From Antennarius striatus (lineage: Eukaryota > Chordata > Actinopteri > Lophiiformes > Antennariidae): DNA of 64,000 bases. Of the stretch, positions 36,064 through 50,400 are shown piece after piece. The position numbers were made by a program, and so were the translations under genes. A model generated the notes under the pieces. That model did no database searches and was not told the origin of the DNA. It saw only the letters and a program-made list of their open reading frames with translations. The first letter of the stretch is position 1. Each line of letters starts with the position of its first letter. Location: positions 8,678,501-8,742,500 of the forward strand of contig NC_090796.1 of NCBI RefSeq assembly GCF_040054535.1. Direction: 5' to 3'.

Positions 36064-39000
36064 ATGCATGTTGCTCTGCGGCCACGCAGGTAAGGTTCAG
36101 CCTCATCAAGTCATTGGTCAATGCAAACTAATAAAAGGTCCATATTTATACTTAAAAGTTACTTTTGGTTTGTGGCACCCTACTGTGACATAGGCATGTG
36201 CATCTATTATTGTTTTTATAATAGTACTTTTCTTTTACAACAGGATCTCTCCAGTATGTATAGCCCGTGCTCTCAATGCTCTGACAACCTGAAATATAAA
36301 CGGATAAAGTAATTAGAAATAATGTCTTAGAATGAATCCTGAGTACCACAGGAACCTGGAGAGTCTTGAAAATTAGCAGGCACCTGAACTTGGCTATGCT
36401 GTGTTTTTTTAGGGACTGTAGGTTTATTGACTGATTAAAGTAAGGGTGAAGTTACTGCTCTCTCTGATACTACATAAATAAAGCACGGAGTTCATGTGAA
36501 CTGTGAGAAGACACAGAACATCACGCTTCAAATAGTTACTTGGACCACAATCCTTACTTGAATTCATGGGAAAATTACTTCTTTGAATTCTCAATTTTTG
36601 ATACATTTTTGTTGATGGAAATCTGTTTTAAATCCAGTTTAAAAAGTTGAAAGGAGAGCTGACTCCCTCTGTCCAATTTTTGTCCGATGGACATAAAAAA
36701 AGAAACAATATTCACATTGATATATTTGACACTATTTTCTCCTGTGTACACAAATGTGTAATTAAAGGAATACACAAATGCATCGCTGTGTTTACCTGCT
36801 AATTACTTAACTTATGTCATAAGAAAATCTACTCCTGTATTTTTTTTTACCTTTGTTTTCCTTATCATTAACTTTGAACGATGACCTACTGATTGTTATC
36901 TGAGGCCGTTTCTGTGTGTATGCTGCCCTCTAGCGGCTGCCTGGTGCTCTGTCTGGGACTGTCTGCGTTCACCCTGCTGCTTCAGAGTCTTTGGGTGCCA
37001 CCTGAAATGACCAGACATGAACAAGATGGGAGGTCACCTGAAGAACAAGGTTTACTCTCAAATTTAATTAAAACCACAAGCCGAGGGCCAAACTTTAAAA
37101 CTTTAAACATACCTATGGAGCAACACACATGAGCGTCACCGGGGTATGCTGTGCTGAGTTTCCAGTATGATAAAATTTTGTATAAAATTTGATGGAAGTC
37201 CTCCCCTATGTCTGATAGGTAGGTGTTTGCAGACATAGGCTCTCCAATTCCAGAATTTCCCCTAGAAGATGACATTTAAAGGGGCAAGGTTGTTTGTGCA
37301 AAAGCTTTATGCATGGTTTGCAATTTTTTCTTCAGCTGTCTTCATCAGAGTTTGCATTTCTGAACAGTCAGCATTCTTTTTAGGCACGTTTCTTAAGTCT
37401 TTCCTGTCTCATCTATTCCAAAGCAAAAACATGTCTTATTTGTTGTCATAGGAAATTGACACAACTACTGATTCAATTCATTTTTTTTTGTCTTTTGAGG
37501 GATAGTAATCAGATACACATATTTAAGCATTACCAGAGAAACAATCTTTGTGACAGATTCGGACAATGCTACCACTCGTGAGTCATTTTCCAAGAGTAAC
37601 CCCTGATGGTTTTGGTTATCTAAATGTTCCAAACTATTTCTTATTATTTTATGAGAGCAGAGTTTAGCTTACAGTGCAACACATTGATGTGTTTCAGCCA
37701 CAGACCCACAATGAGGGACCCACCTCCTACTTATGTACGAAGAGCCACCCAGCAGTGGTTGTGATGGAAAATATACCACAAAAGAGAAACTGCAAAAGCA
37801 GATTTTAAGCAAAAGTTTAGCCCTCAGTGAAGAATCTCTCTGAATAACTTGTAGAGGTTTGCTTGCTTTAGAAGAAATGATGACACTCATGGTTTCATTT
37901 CTCTATGTAAAATTTAATAAAAGCAGCTCTGTAGTGCATATTTCGATCTAAACGTGATCTGACACTGTGCTGAAAAAGCTTGTAATGCAGCATTCGATAT
38001 GACTTTTAAAGGGTTGCATGCACAAGTGTATTTTATATTCTGCGTTTAAATGTCAGCAGTTTTATGGTTACGTGATTGTTTACAAGTAAAATGTCCAGAA
38101 TGGCATTTAATTTAAAGTATAATATTTATAATTTTCTAATTTTTAAAGTTGGTGTATAAATGGCTGACAGCAAAAATTGTGTTGTTTGAGTGTTTGACCA
38201 TGCATTTAGTGAATTGCAATTTTCAGTTTTACCACTAGATGTCAGTAGTCCTTCTCACTGCGCCCCTCTCCAGACGGGAGTGACGCGCTGACAGCTGAAT
38301 AAACACAAATTAAATGACATCATCACTTTTTTTTTTTACTGTGTATCACAGTTTATAGCTCCATCAAGGAGATCCTTTTGACCTCAAATCAACCCCAAGT
38401 ACTCCAGAAACTTCACCTCAGAAAATAGTCTCGTCCAACAACTGTTTCCCCCCTTCCCTGAGGTCTCCTCTACACATTTGATATTCCCTCTTCACTGCCA
38501 ATGCAAATCTTTTAACAGTCCTCATTGCTTCATACAAACTTTTCAATCAAGACATCCTTGATCTGCCACCGTAAATAGCTCATTTCACCTCACAGACAGG
38601 CTTTCAAAACACACACTCACTGTTTTTACAGTTACGGTATACCTGTTAACAGCAGAGCGCCTGGTAGCTAGGTAGGTGGGTAACTGTGAACACAACTACA
38701 TGGTGTCAGTCATGCAGTTCCCACTGGAGATGACATATCAAATAAAAAACAAGAATCGCTGCCTCGGTCGAATTTAACGGTGATAAAAATAGCAAACAGC
38801 CATAATATTTTATCCAAAATCTGCAGCCTTGTGGCAAAATGTTTTGACAGAACATCTCCTCAATGTCAGCCGTCCTTTTCTTTGAGTACACATTATTATT
38901 GATTAAGACAGAAGGGTCAAAATATGAAATAAGATAAGAACACTTTTGACATATTTGTCCTGTAAAGATTAGAGAGAAATAAAACTGACTGAAATTAAAA

Positions 39001-40657
39001 CAAAACAAAACACTGGACTAAAACGAACATATAAGTGCTGTTTGCAAAGCTTTGTTCTATATGTTGAAATATAACCTTCACGGCTTGTGAAGTGTTTCTT
39101 TTAAAATTCACAAAATGCATACACAGCACATCTGCGTTGATACAGCACTTATAGCAATGTGAGATGACCGCAGAGCTTCAGTTACATGCAGAAATATGTG
39201 GCTGTCAGAAATTATGACTCAATTCCACCTTCGTCTGTCATCCAGGGACATTCACCTCTATTAAAAAATATTTGACGTCATTACCCCCACATGGAATATG
39301 GAGAATAAACAAAGTTGTAACTACTGCTGCTTCATTGGCTGCAGATCAAGTTAAGAAAATAATCTTACATAACCCTGCTGTTTTACTGATAAATGGAGCA
39401 AAATTACGCGACAATCACAATAAAAAACGGTAGTAGAGCAGGAATATCATTATAATGGAAGCACATGATATTGCACATGTCAGACACATCATCATGTCTG
39501 TGCTTTCTGCCACAGATAAGCGTGGGCTTGGCTTCCGCAGGCTGGCTCTTCGCTTGGAAGCTTTGAGCACTCAGGTACAGAAGCTGAGCAGAGGCAGCAG
39601 CGACGCCCATCTGACCAGAGACGATCTAAGCCTGTTAATCCAGAGGTACAGAAAAACATCTGTTAACACACAATAAAGGATCAGTGGAGCATCTCTGTGT
39701 AATGAAGCAGTTGTAGGGTCCTGTGTTTGTTCATCAAGTGTGGTTCATGATCCAGGTTTAGACAGAACCAGCAAGGTTTAGCCCACATAGTAGAGAGGGA
39801 GCTGAAGAGAGTGTCTCAGAGGCTTGAACAGCTCAGCCGCCCCCGTCACCATCAGTCTCACACACCAGCACCACCAAACGATGACATCAGGATACACACA
39901 GGTAAAACACAGATGTTCATGAAATGTACTCTGTCTTAACCGACTGATTTCATTTGACCAACAGTGAAAAAGGATTTCTGCATGATAAAAATATTGCAGA
40001 AAGTCTCATTTCTGGTATTTTCTATTGCAGTATGTGGAACTTTTATTACACATTTCCCTCGTCCTTCTTTTTTTTTTTGCTCTCAAGGAGTTTGGTTTTG
40101 CTGCTTTAATGTGTATTTTTGAAGATTTTAGACTTATTCTGGCAAATATTGATTGTTTTTGAAAAATAAAAAATAGTAAGAGTAAAGTGCCTGCTCTAAA
40201 TTCTCAAAGTTAATGCTGTAAAATTAAAAGGATAAAACAGGAAAAAGTTACCTCTGTGTAACATTAAAACATCTTCCCAGGTGAAACAGAAATTTTAGGA
40301 CAACTCAGTTGAATATATCTGAACATTCCAGCTACAACAAACTGCTGCTCTCCCCGTTCTTGTATGTTTACTTTCATAATTGGTAATCAAGCTTTTCTGT
40401 GGTTGCTGTGGTAGTGTGATACTCCGAGCCAAAGACACGGTTCATAGCCTCAGTAGAGGTTAACCATACAGTGAAATTAACAAGCTGTGATAATGGAGGG
40501 TTTGAATGGAGGGGGTTGAAGTCCTTGAATAGCCGTTTAATGAGTCCCACAGCACCAGTACCGTTCAGGAAAAAAGTTTACATCTACGCTACGACCCTCC
40601 TGAGAGGTGTCAGGTGAGAGTGGGGTTACGCACCCTGGTTGGCACACGAGGGGTTTT

Positions 40658-40726
<69 letters not shown>

Positions 40727-43700
40727 CACCCGTACACATGTTTACCTTCAAATGAGACAAAATAGTTTTATAAGGCTCTCATATATGCCACTCATACAGT
40801 ATATGAAGACGCACACTTACCGACATAGATTATGTACACACGTGCCACCCACATGCACACAAATACACACCTCCCTGTCACCAGCCTGTTCACCCCCACC
40901 CTCTTCCTCTCACATTACCTCACACCCATAAAATACGACTGAGTTACCCAGGAGTCCTTTCACCAGGTTGTCTGCTGATACTCTTATTTTTTGCAGAGGG
41001 AACACTTTTTTTTTGCCCCAGTCTCATGGTATATCACTGTTTTAAGCTTTCCACACCTCAACAGTGCCTTCAGGTTTTCTTATCATTTTTTTCCTCCCCT
41101 TTCCCTTTTTACTAGGTTGTTTTACATAGTTAAATGCTGCATATCTTGGCAAGGGCTAGCATTGTAAAACGTTTACGTTAGGTAGGAGGCAGGTGGATCA
41201 GGTGTGCGTGAATGTGTGTGTTCATTCCACTTGATTGACATTGGCTGGAGGCGGCGGGGGTCTTACGGGAAAGAGCCTTTGAGAACACACTGCCTCCGCT
41301 CTAATGCCTCTCACACGCATGGCAGCGCTTAACATTGTGCTGCTCATTGTGAACTTTTTCAGTCAGGTCGGTTGTATATCAAAGTTATTATCCACTGTTC
41401 TTCATTACCTGCAATACATTAACTCTACACTGAGCTTTTTGTTTCTAAAGCCAGAGTATGTGGAATAATGATGCATTCAAAATGGCCCTTTAAAGAAAAA
41501 AATGTGTCATGGCTAATATCTTCCCCGTAGGGCCCAATGAGAAGTGTGAGGTGCCAAAGGATCCTGCGTATCCGGTGTGTGCGGAGAAAGTAGAGGTGGG
41601 GACGTGGAAATATATGGTAGTATGAACCGTATGGCTCTCTAGGTGCATTGTTGAAGTGCTTAGTTCCAAGCAGCGTCTTACGGGCTGTATATGGAAATAC
41701 AAATGTAGCGCTACGCTAATCCGCATGATGCATTGCTGCACAAAACCAAAAAATGTATGCCATTACTTTAACTTATTATTGTGATTTAAAATCCGTCTCT
41801 CTGGCAGTTTCTGCAGGCCCACTGGAAGTCAGACTCCTGTTACGCCTTTTATGGTGTGGATGGTACTATCTGCTCCATATTGACTTACCTCAGCCAAATA
41901 GAAGACTTCTGTCCTGCTCGCCCAGAAGGAAAGCACCCTGTCCTGCCATGGCAACAGAATCCCCACCTGAACACAGACAGAGTATGACCATATGATAATA
42001 TCATGGTAAAAATGATAATAAATTTTCACTCCCTGACTGTGTATTTGTGTCCAGGCTGAGATCCGTACGACCCTGAACCCCCTCTATGAGGCCATCTACA
42101 ACAGCAGTGGTCCTGCCGTGAACTTCATCCGCTCCAGAGTAGAAAGGATGTCTGATCAGTGGATACAGGCTGGCATGAGGATGATGAGGAGCAGCAACAA
42201 GACCACCTTAACCCAGATGAGGGTGCAGACCTGCAAATTATGTTACTACATTATATTTTGGTAGTATATTCTACCATCTGACATGATCTACTGAATAAAC
42301 GAATAATGAATCTAATCTCTTCTAAACATGCTTGCAGCTAAAGATTGTGTGCTTTAACACACCCATAGGTGCTTCTTTATCCCGGTGCTCTGGCTGGGAG
42401 TGTTGGCCAACCATTTGAAGCTATGGTGAAGCGCGGGGGTCCTTTAGGCGAGCTGGTGCAATGGGCTGACCTCGGAGCCTGTCTGACAATCCTGGGCCAC
42501 AACCTCACCTTCAGCTACTCCCAGCACCGCCTCCACAGGTGGACGTCTTACACCTCATCTGACAGAAACTATTACATTTATTACTGATAACAGGTAATGG
42601 TGTGCTGTGTGTTTATTGTAATCGGTCCAGCCTAATAGGAGCTGCTCCAGGCCGAGGCAGTTGTCCAATTCAGAGGCCTTTAACCTTTGACCTCATCTAT
42701 ACTGACTACCATGGCCTGGCTCACCTAAAACGCTCCATGGGACTAGCTTTCCTGCATTATCAGTAAGAATTGTGTTTACTAACTAGAAAATGATAGTAAT
42801 GCAGCATGTCGAGGTTTTTTTTCATTGAGCACAAAATGTGTTTCAAAGCCCTTCAGGATGAGTATCTTTAATTCAACAATGATGAAACCAACATACATTA
42901 CAAACCCTGATGGTTATTAGTGATCATTATTATAAATAAAATAGCCACCAATATTAAAAAAGCACTGACATATTCATTTACTGTACATCTTTTTTTTTAA
43001 AAATCACTTTTTTGACAGTGAAATGTAGCATTTTTCAAATCATTTTAATAAACATGAATCCTTCTTTATACATTTTCACATGAAACAGTACTTTTTCTTT
43101 GCTTTTAAATTTGCTTTTACTTTCTACAACATCATCTTAAACATTTTTTCCCCTATAAATCAGTTTTTAATTTTGAAATACCTGACAAACATGAAAAATA
43201 AAGTCAGATGGAAGACAAGATAAAACAGTTCAAGTTGTGACTATTGCAGAAAAGTGAATCCATGCATGGTGATCTTTTCTCTTCACTGATTGTAGGTGTC
43301 GCTTCAGAATCCTGGACTCTTTTGGAACTGAACCAGCCTTTAACTTGGGGAGTTATGCACGTAGTCATGGATACAAAACACTGTGGGGCAGCTGGGATCT
43401 GCAGCCTCTGCAGTACATGACCATGTTCCGTAAGACTATATGTAATGGTGTTTGTGATCGTGTGTGTGTGTGTGTGTGTGTGTTTGCATTGATTCAGAAA
43501 ACACTCCTGCCACCTATAAACTATGAGGTTGTAATGCTATGATATTTTTATGGTATGATAACCACCTGAGAAAATGTTTTCTCACCATCATGCCATACGG
43601 TATTACACTTTCTTTATCATTAGTTATGATGACCCTCAAAGGATTTTTTTTCTTTGACAGATATGAACACAAATATGTACATTTATATACACGTATAGTA

Positions 43701-43926
43701 ATGGCTGCCACAGCACTGATCCTTCACATACACCCCTATAAACGTCTTCACACTGAGAGGATTAATCGTCGAGGTTAAATAAACTTGGTGCCCAGACAGA
43801 GTTTTCATTCCAACACCTCTAGCTGTCATGTTTCCCATCCCGCCAGGAGATGGAGACAAGCTGGACACGCTGGGCTGAGAGCCACCCTTCATGCTTTGAC
43901 CAGTGTTTATTTGTCCTGCTGGGGGG

Positions 43927-43961
<35 letters not shown>

Positions 43962-44339
43962 GGCTGTAAGTCGACAATGAGGAAGGTGTGGGAAAAGATA
44001 GGGACAGAAAATAGAAACAAAGTGGAGAAAGAAGCTTTGGTAAGGAAAAGCAGGTGTCAATGCTTGTGTTTGGAAATGGAGGACGAAACATACAGATAAC
44101 AAACAAAAGACACTTTGATTTCTTATAGCTTCTGATCAAACACACACATTTTGCATGGTCTAAATACTGGTGTGCTGTTTCAAATGTCAACTAATCTCAT
44201 ATAAAAGTCAAGCTGTGTTAACATGTAAGCCAAGACAGGTGTAAGAGACAAATGGAGCTGAAGAAGAGCCAGGAGGAAATTCTGTGCTGCTGTAAGACTG
44301 AATGAATGAGTTGTTAAGTCTGTTTTTAACAGAGGATGA

Positions 44340-44430
<91 letters not shown>

Positions 44431-46956
44431 ACACACACACATGCTACAGATGCCTGCACACATCTACTTTCACACCTTTGCTGGCACATTCCTATTAAAG
44501 TAAATACTCATCTTTCACACATTCCTTAGTGTGTTGGAAAGCAGCAGGGTGGTAGCTGCCTATCCAAACACCTCGCACACATGTAGAGGTCTTATTTCCT
44601 CTAACGACTGATTTATACTGTGCAGCATGTTTTTCCTCTCTTGCAGAATTTTAATCTTAGATGTTTACGTCTAAAAATTTAGGTCTGAGTCAAAAGCCAA
44701 GTTTTAGTACCATAAATAACACCCTTTAATATTTACGCTAAATGTACTTTTATTTCAAAATTTGGCAATGAATGTTTAGAACTCAGTTTTCTCGCAGAAT
44801 GGTCCATTGACTTTTTGCACAATATTTGTGGTGCAGCCAATTTATCTCCCTTTTTTCCCCCCATTTAGCACTGCCACTACACAGCAAGAAGGTTCTGGGT
44901 TCAAAACCCAACATGGTTCCTTTTTGCAAGGTGTTTGCATGTTTGTCCCATGTCTTCATTGTTTCCTCCTGTTAGCTAAGATGTCACTGTCCAGAAGTAC
45001 TCAGTATCGGTTGAAGCTACCCATGATAGTGAAAAGTGAATCTTTCTGTGTTGAGGAGACTTGTCACGGGTGCACCTCACCCAAAACACTCCAACTCCTC
45101 CACTACCCAGCAAATAATCCACTACAGAAAATGGATTGATGTCATCTAAAATTTTGCGTTCTGTCATTTCCAGCACACACACCTGATAACTCCTTCTTGG
45201 GTTTTGTGAGTGAGGAAGCAGTGAGGAAGGAGGTGAGGGAGGAAGAGTTGGAGACAGACGCTTACAAGAAAGACAGGATGGCAGTGGTCTATGGAAAACA
45301 AGACTACATGTGGCAGGTATAAAGATGTAGAAACACTTCATGATGCTGATGAACATACAGGTCTTCAGCTTGTTTCTGTATGTGTCTACATGTTACACAC
45401 CAGGGTAAATCTGAGTATGTGGGGCTGATCAGCGAGCAGCTAGAGACCCACGCTACCGTCTACCAGGCTCCAGGACATGCTTCTCATCTGCCGAGCTTCA
45501 TCAAAAACCACGGCTTGCTGACTCAGGAACACTTCCTACAACTTCTTCACAGAGCCAAGGTTGGATAAAAAAACTCTCAGGAGAAAACAAAGAAGTCGCT
45601 GAATCTATTTTAATTGCTTTTTTGTGTTCTGCTTTGCATATATTTTATGATAGGAACTTACTTGATGCAAAGCAACACCTCTCTTCCCTCTGCTGCTTCC
45701 GTCTCAGGTGTTTGTAGGCCTCGGGTTCCCCTACGAGGGTCCGGCTCCCATTGAGGCGATAGCTTTAGGCTGCGTGTTCCTTCAGCCACGGTTCAACCCA
45801 CCGCATTCATCAGACAACAACGAGTTCTACAAAGGCAAGCCCACCACGAGACAGGTATAGAAATCCCTAAAATAAACCAACATGCAGTGAATATCAATGC
45901 TGTAAGTTTTTCGATTTAAGGGCAGTAAATGACTTTGGATCCTAGATTTCCTCCCAGCACCCGTATGCCGAAACATTCATCGGTAAACCCCACGTGTGGA
46001 CGGTAGATACCACCAACAAGACTGATGTACGTGAGGCAATCAGAGCCATTCTACACACAGAGGTGAACAAGCATAGCTTTCATATATTTGGACGTTAGCA
46101 TACATAATGCAATGTTTCGATTTCAAAACGACTGCATGTGTTTATTTTTGCAGGTGAAGTCTTTCACTCCACGAGAATTTACATGTGACGGAATGCTGGA
46201 GAGGGTTAGGAGTTATATCACTCATCAGGTACAGATAAATAAACTTGTTGCAGTGTCTCTGGCCATGGCTTAATCAGTGCAATAAATTATGAAGTGTCAA
46301 AAATGCTTTTTAACTTTGCAATCATTAATTCCAATGCACTGAAATTTACATTTAAATGGCCGTTATGACAGAAGAAGAAGTAAACTTTCAAATCATACTT
46401 GTCTCTTAAATTCCTCCAGAACTTTTGCAGCACCTCCGCTCCTACCTGGCCACCAGAACGTGTTCTAAGGATACACCTTGGTCCCTTGGGTCAGTCGTGC
46501 GTAGACACGTGTCGACGGTCCTCCCACGTCTGTGAGCCTGCTTTGTTTCACCATTTAAACAATCCTTCTACCTTCAGCAGGTGAGAAATCAGCAGGTAAA
46601 CACTGCTGGGGAGGGGAGAGTGATGTTCAGAGCAGGGAAATGACCTTAACATGTTTGTGAATGTACTGTAATTTGCTATTAACTGCCATTTGTGGTTTAA
46701 GCTACTGAAAATTTTTTTTTTTAAATCATAAATAAATTTTAATTTCTCTCTTTTAAGACTTGGCATAGGCTGCTCCAGCATTCGACAGGGAGTGAAGCAC
46801 CTGTTTCCCTCCTACATCCCTTGGGGTCGATTCTGTGGTCTTCAACAGGAGCCTCGGCTGTTCAGCTGTGCCGGATCTGATCCGTCTCACCGCCGACTGT
46901 GTCCCTGCAGAGCTCATCTACCAGGACAGGTGGCGTTGTGCCTCAACTGCGTCTGA
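36064..46956 (+). CDS. mgat5b: MGAT5B-like alpha-1,6-mannosylglycoprotein 6-beta-N-acetylglucosaminyltransferase
   Basis: Golgi type II enzyme of the GnT-V family, which adds beta-1,6-GlcNAc to mannose to branch N-glycans (and O-mannosyl glycans for the B form). Exons: 36064-36089, 36934-37049, 39516-39645, 39762-39901, 41531-41595, 41808-41981, 42055-42222, 42369-42538, 42631-42762, 43296-43429, 45174-45316, 45404-45559, 45708-45854, 45946-46062, 46154-46228, 46420-46580, 46758-46956; 750 aa. Cytosolic tail of 10 residues, signal anchor about 11-30, stem to about 155. Catalytic part: CYAFYGVDGT, GGPLGELVQWADL (Glu301 lines up with the residue I recall as the human GnT-V base), DLIYTDYHGL, DSFGTEPAFN, PHTPDNSFLGFVSEE, FVGLGFPYEGPAPIEA, SQHPYAETFIGKPHVWTVD, and the Cys-rich end CPCRAHLPGQVALCLNC. 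It resembles MGAT5B more than MGAT5 (YTDYHGL, FVSEE, PPHSS). The exon 2 donor (GTTTAC) is weak and the stem is poorly conserved, so exons 1-4 are less sure. A separate third paralogue is possible. Confidence 0.9.
40661..40724. repeat. (TG)n microsatellite
   Basis: Sixty-four bases of TG in mgat5b-like intron 4. Confidence 0.97.
43460..43483. repeat. (TG)n microsatellite
   Basis: TG run about 30 bases after the splice donor of mgat5b-like exon 10. Confidence 0.93.
43928..43958. repeat. (GA)n microsatellite
   Basis: GA run with one interruption in the mgat5b-like intron 10. Confidence 0.9.
44340..44440. repeat. (AC)n microsatellite, about 100 bases
   Basis: Long AC run with two GC interruptions near its right end, in mgat5b-like intron 10. 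Open frames through it are artefacts of the repeat. Confidence 0.97.
44865..44970 (+). mobile_element. Degraded SINE-like repeat fragment
   Basis: Contains CACAGCAAGAAGGTTCTGG, GGTTCAAAACCC (box-B-like) and GTGTTTGCATGTTTGTCCC in the order seen in the common teleost repeat also found at 18655-18935. Truncated and diverged. Confidence 0.65.
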
Positions 46957-47475
46957 AAAGCTTTTCTAGTGGAAGTCATGAAATAAGCAGTGTTAAAATG
47001 AGGACATCACCGTTTGGGTCAAGAGCCGATCCCGACCAAAGATCATCCTTCCTGCCAAAGCTACCTTGTGCTCTTTTTTGTGGAGCTCACACTGGTTAAG
47101 AAGTTGGATAGAAGTTTAAAAACGTTTTACAAGTATTTAATTTTTTATGAGACAATTCCCACATCAGTTTGAGAGAGTCATCTCGTAACATCTTATGAGA
47201 TGCATTTTAACATTATTGTGTTTTAATAAGACAATTTATTGTTAGAGTATTTGGTATTATAAGCACTTATAAGAATGTTCAGAATATAAATTCAACAATT
47301 CACTATTAATCAATATGTGACAAGATGTGTCTGGTATGCAGATTTTACTTTATATTCAAAAATGCCAGTTTGCCTTTACTTGGACAATACCTAGTCATTA
47401 CTCAGGAATTCAAACACAATAATTTTTAAACTGTTCAAGGATGATAAATTCGAGGCCTGATGCCTCACAGTGCAG

Positions 47476-47481
47476 AATAAA
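47476..47481 (+). terminator. Candidate polyadenylation signal, mgat5b-like
   Basis: AATAAA about 520 bases beyond the stop codon; the first canonical hexamer noticed on this strand. Confidence 0.45.
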
Positions 47482-50400
47482 TTTCCTTTTTGTTTTTGTA
47501 TCTTTTCCTTGATCCCTTAAGCAAATAGTCTTTAAATGAAGATATGATTCACTTTAAGATGAGGTATGACTCATGAATCCTGAGCAATATAAGTCCTCTC
47601 CTCCTCCTCCACCTCGTCCTTCTTCTCCAGATAACAGTACACCAACGCAGATATTAAGCTAAATACTTGTCTAATCATTCATGCTTACGCTCGCTTTGAT
47701 GTATTGTTTCATGGACTCATACGATGCAATGCTTGGCTGCAAATATTAGCCAGGACCAGGACCTTGGCGGAGAGGAGGTGACAGCTTAAGTGATGAGGCT
47801 CATTACCTGAGGGAATCATGGATAACCTCCGGATGCCTCTGGGAGGTCGAGCTATACTACCATGATTATACTGTCATACAAACCACTGGTTTCCAACCAT
47901 CATCTTGGGGAACCCCCCAGCTCAGTTTAAATCCGTGCCCCCTTTCAAGCAGATTGTTGGTGTTTCAAACACATATTTTGTGTCACTTAGACCGGCATAC
48001 AAGTCACTGAAGGCAGGATTAATTATGTTTTCTTTGGTGATTTTACTAGAAATTACATCTTAAATGATTTTGATCATAACAGATGACTCATTCTGCCCAC
48101 AGTCCAGTATTATTCCTTGCCTGCGTCATGACCTCAAGATACTTACCCCCTCCCCCCCAAGGATATTTTACACTTCAGGTTGATATGACTTACATACAGT
48201 ATATACAGTGATTCAGCCATGACACACATACATTGAGGTTTAGCACAGTTTCAGGCGCCTCGAAGTAGTCGCAGACTTACCCCATCACCCCCGATGGGGT
48301 AACAGCTTGTGAAAGAAACAAATGATTATAACTAAAGGCCAAACTACAGCAGTATTGTTAGTTGATGGGGTGCTGGACTTACATGGCACAGCTGTTAGCA
48401 AAGATGGCTCCAACAATGGCAACAGGCTGCTGTGTGGAAATGGAGTGATGTGAGGTTTTTCTTGGAACTGACGCGCTTTTGACCGCCGATCGACACAAGT
48501 AGAAGGCCTTTCCTACCCCGATGCCCTCTGTGTGACCAGATCATGCTGTCACTTATGGGTCAAGCTTTAGAAAAAAAAAAAAAAAATCCATGATTTTGGT
48601 GGGTTGTGGTGTATTGACTTGGCCCTGTCAAATGTGAGTTTTACTTGATTAGCTTAAGATCGAAATGATGACGATAATGAACTTGTGTTTATGTCAAAAG
48701 GTTGTTTGGATTAGAGGAAAATAGAGGCTGCTTTTGACGCAGAGGGACGTCTGTGGAACAGGGATTTTGGAAAGCAGTGTGTCATCCTTGGATGAGTCAT
48801 GTTAATTGATATCGGTTACATGTGTTATGACATATAAAAGCTGTCACTCACCTCCCAGGGGGCTGATAGCATTGGGTTCAAACTGAGGCTTCAGGAACGG
48901 CACAGAAGAGAAAATGTGGACTGAGAGGTGTTCCATACGGCTGTCTGCTAACCTTATAAATACTGGGGCTGTATGGGAGTGCAAAGTTGATGGTGTTAAA
49001 TGGGAGTTTCTTAGCATGTCAGAAATTGCTATACATTCACACGCAAAACAGATAAACAGATTCCATATTGGCTGAGATGTTTCAATCTGAACCATTTCAG
49101 TCGACCAACTCACTTGACCGTTTCAGTTCCATACATCCATGCTGCTAACGTAGCTAAAATACTAGGCTATGTATTTACATGAGCATGTTGCATGCCACCT
49201 CTGCAGGTTGAAATAACAGTTAGATGGTTAGAAAATAAGGGATGATTGATGAAGGGGAGGAAAAAAAAAAAAAAAAAACGACCCTTGAGAAACCAAGAAA
49301 GGAAACATGAACTCTTGTTGAGGTCAGCCAGACATCATGGAATGTTAATGCTCCTGTAGAGGTTCAATAATGTTTGTCTGAGTACTTTTTAATTTTACAT
49401 GAGAGGCAGAACTCATAGCGACTCTTTCTCCTATACCTTTTGGCTGTGGAATGTGGTGGCAAATCAAACCTCGCTGCCAAGAGAAATGAGAGATCTTGTA
49501 AAAGAAAGCAATACAGGGAGAGTTTCACTTAAATCAAACCTTCAGTGTCACATCTGTCATGTTTTTATGTTAAATAAAGTGTATTCCGAGAAACTCCATG
49601 CTAAAGAGAAGAGAATTTTCATTTTTTGGGGAAATATATTCTCACTCACATCATTAATTTGCATAAAGCAGGAGATCACAAAGGCCAAAACAGAAGAAAT
49701 TTTATCGATGTAACTCACACAAATCTTTTTCTTTCTGGGGGTTGCTGGAAAATTTTGCTGTCTACAAAATTTTTCGTTATGGTTTTATCATTACTTTATT
49801 AATCAAACCGTTTGCAATGAATCTTCAAGTCTTCCTCAAGTGTCAAACAGTACTTCAGATTTTTATGGTCTTTTATTATAATTATTATTCCTAATGGATC
49901 TACTGTTATCTCTAATTTCTGTCTGTATCATTGTAATCATCAGTTTGGGTATTATGAAGAAAGGTATATTTTGCATCTGACTTTATTTTTGTTGCTATAG
50001 TATTTAGTCTCTGGACAAACAATATATTTGCCAATATATTAGGTGATAAAGGTTCATGTTTACTTCATATTATTCAGTTGCCTCCAATTTATACCACACT
50101 TTTTTTTTCATCTCTATACGATCTGTGTATATATTTTACTAAACGATTTTATGGCCATTAAATCCCACAACTTCGCCTTTTCAGATTTGGTAACTTGCAA
50201 TAGCACATCTCTACCTGAAGAGGGCAGTGTGGTCAAGCTAAAACAGTCACTATCGCGATAGCAGCATGTCAGTAAAAGTTTGGAACCCACAGCTAGAAAA
50301 GAGAACATAGCAAAACAATATATATGTACTGAAGATGAAAAAAAGATTTTTATGAACATGAGTAAAAGAAAAAGTTTGAATCAATCTCAGCAAAGTGCTG

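Noticed and set aside
44208-44529. Open frames through the (AC)n array
   Set aside because: Long only because the dinucleotide repeat has no stops; the product is repeated CV or TH residues.
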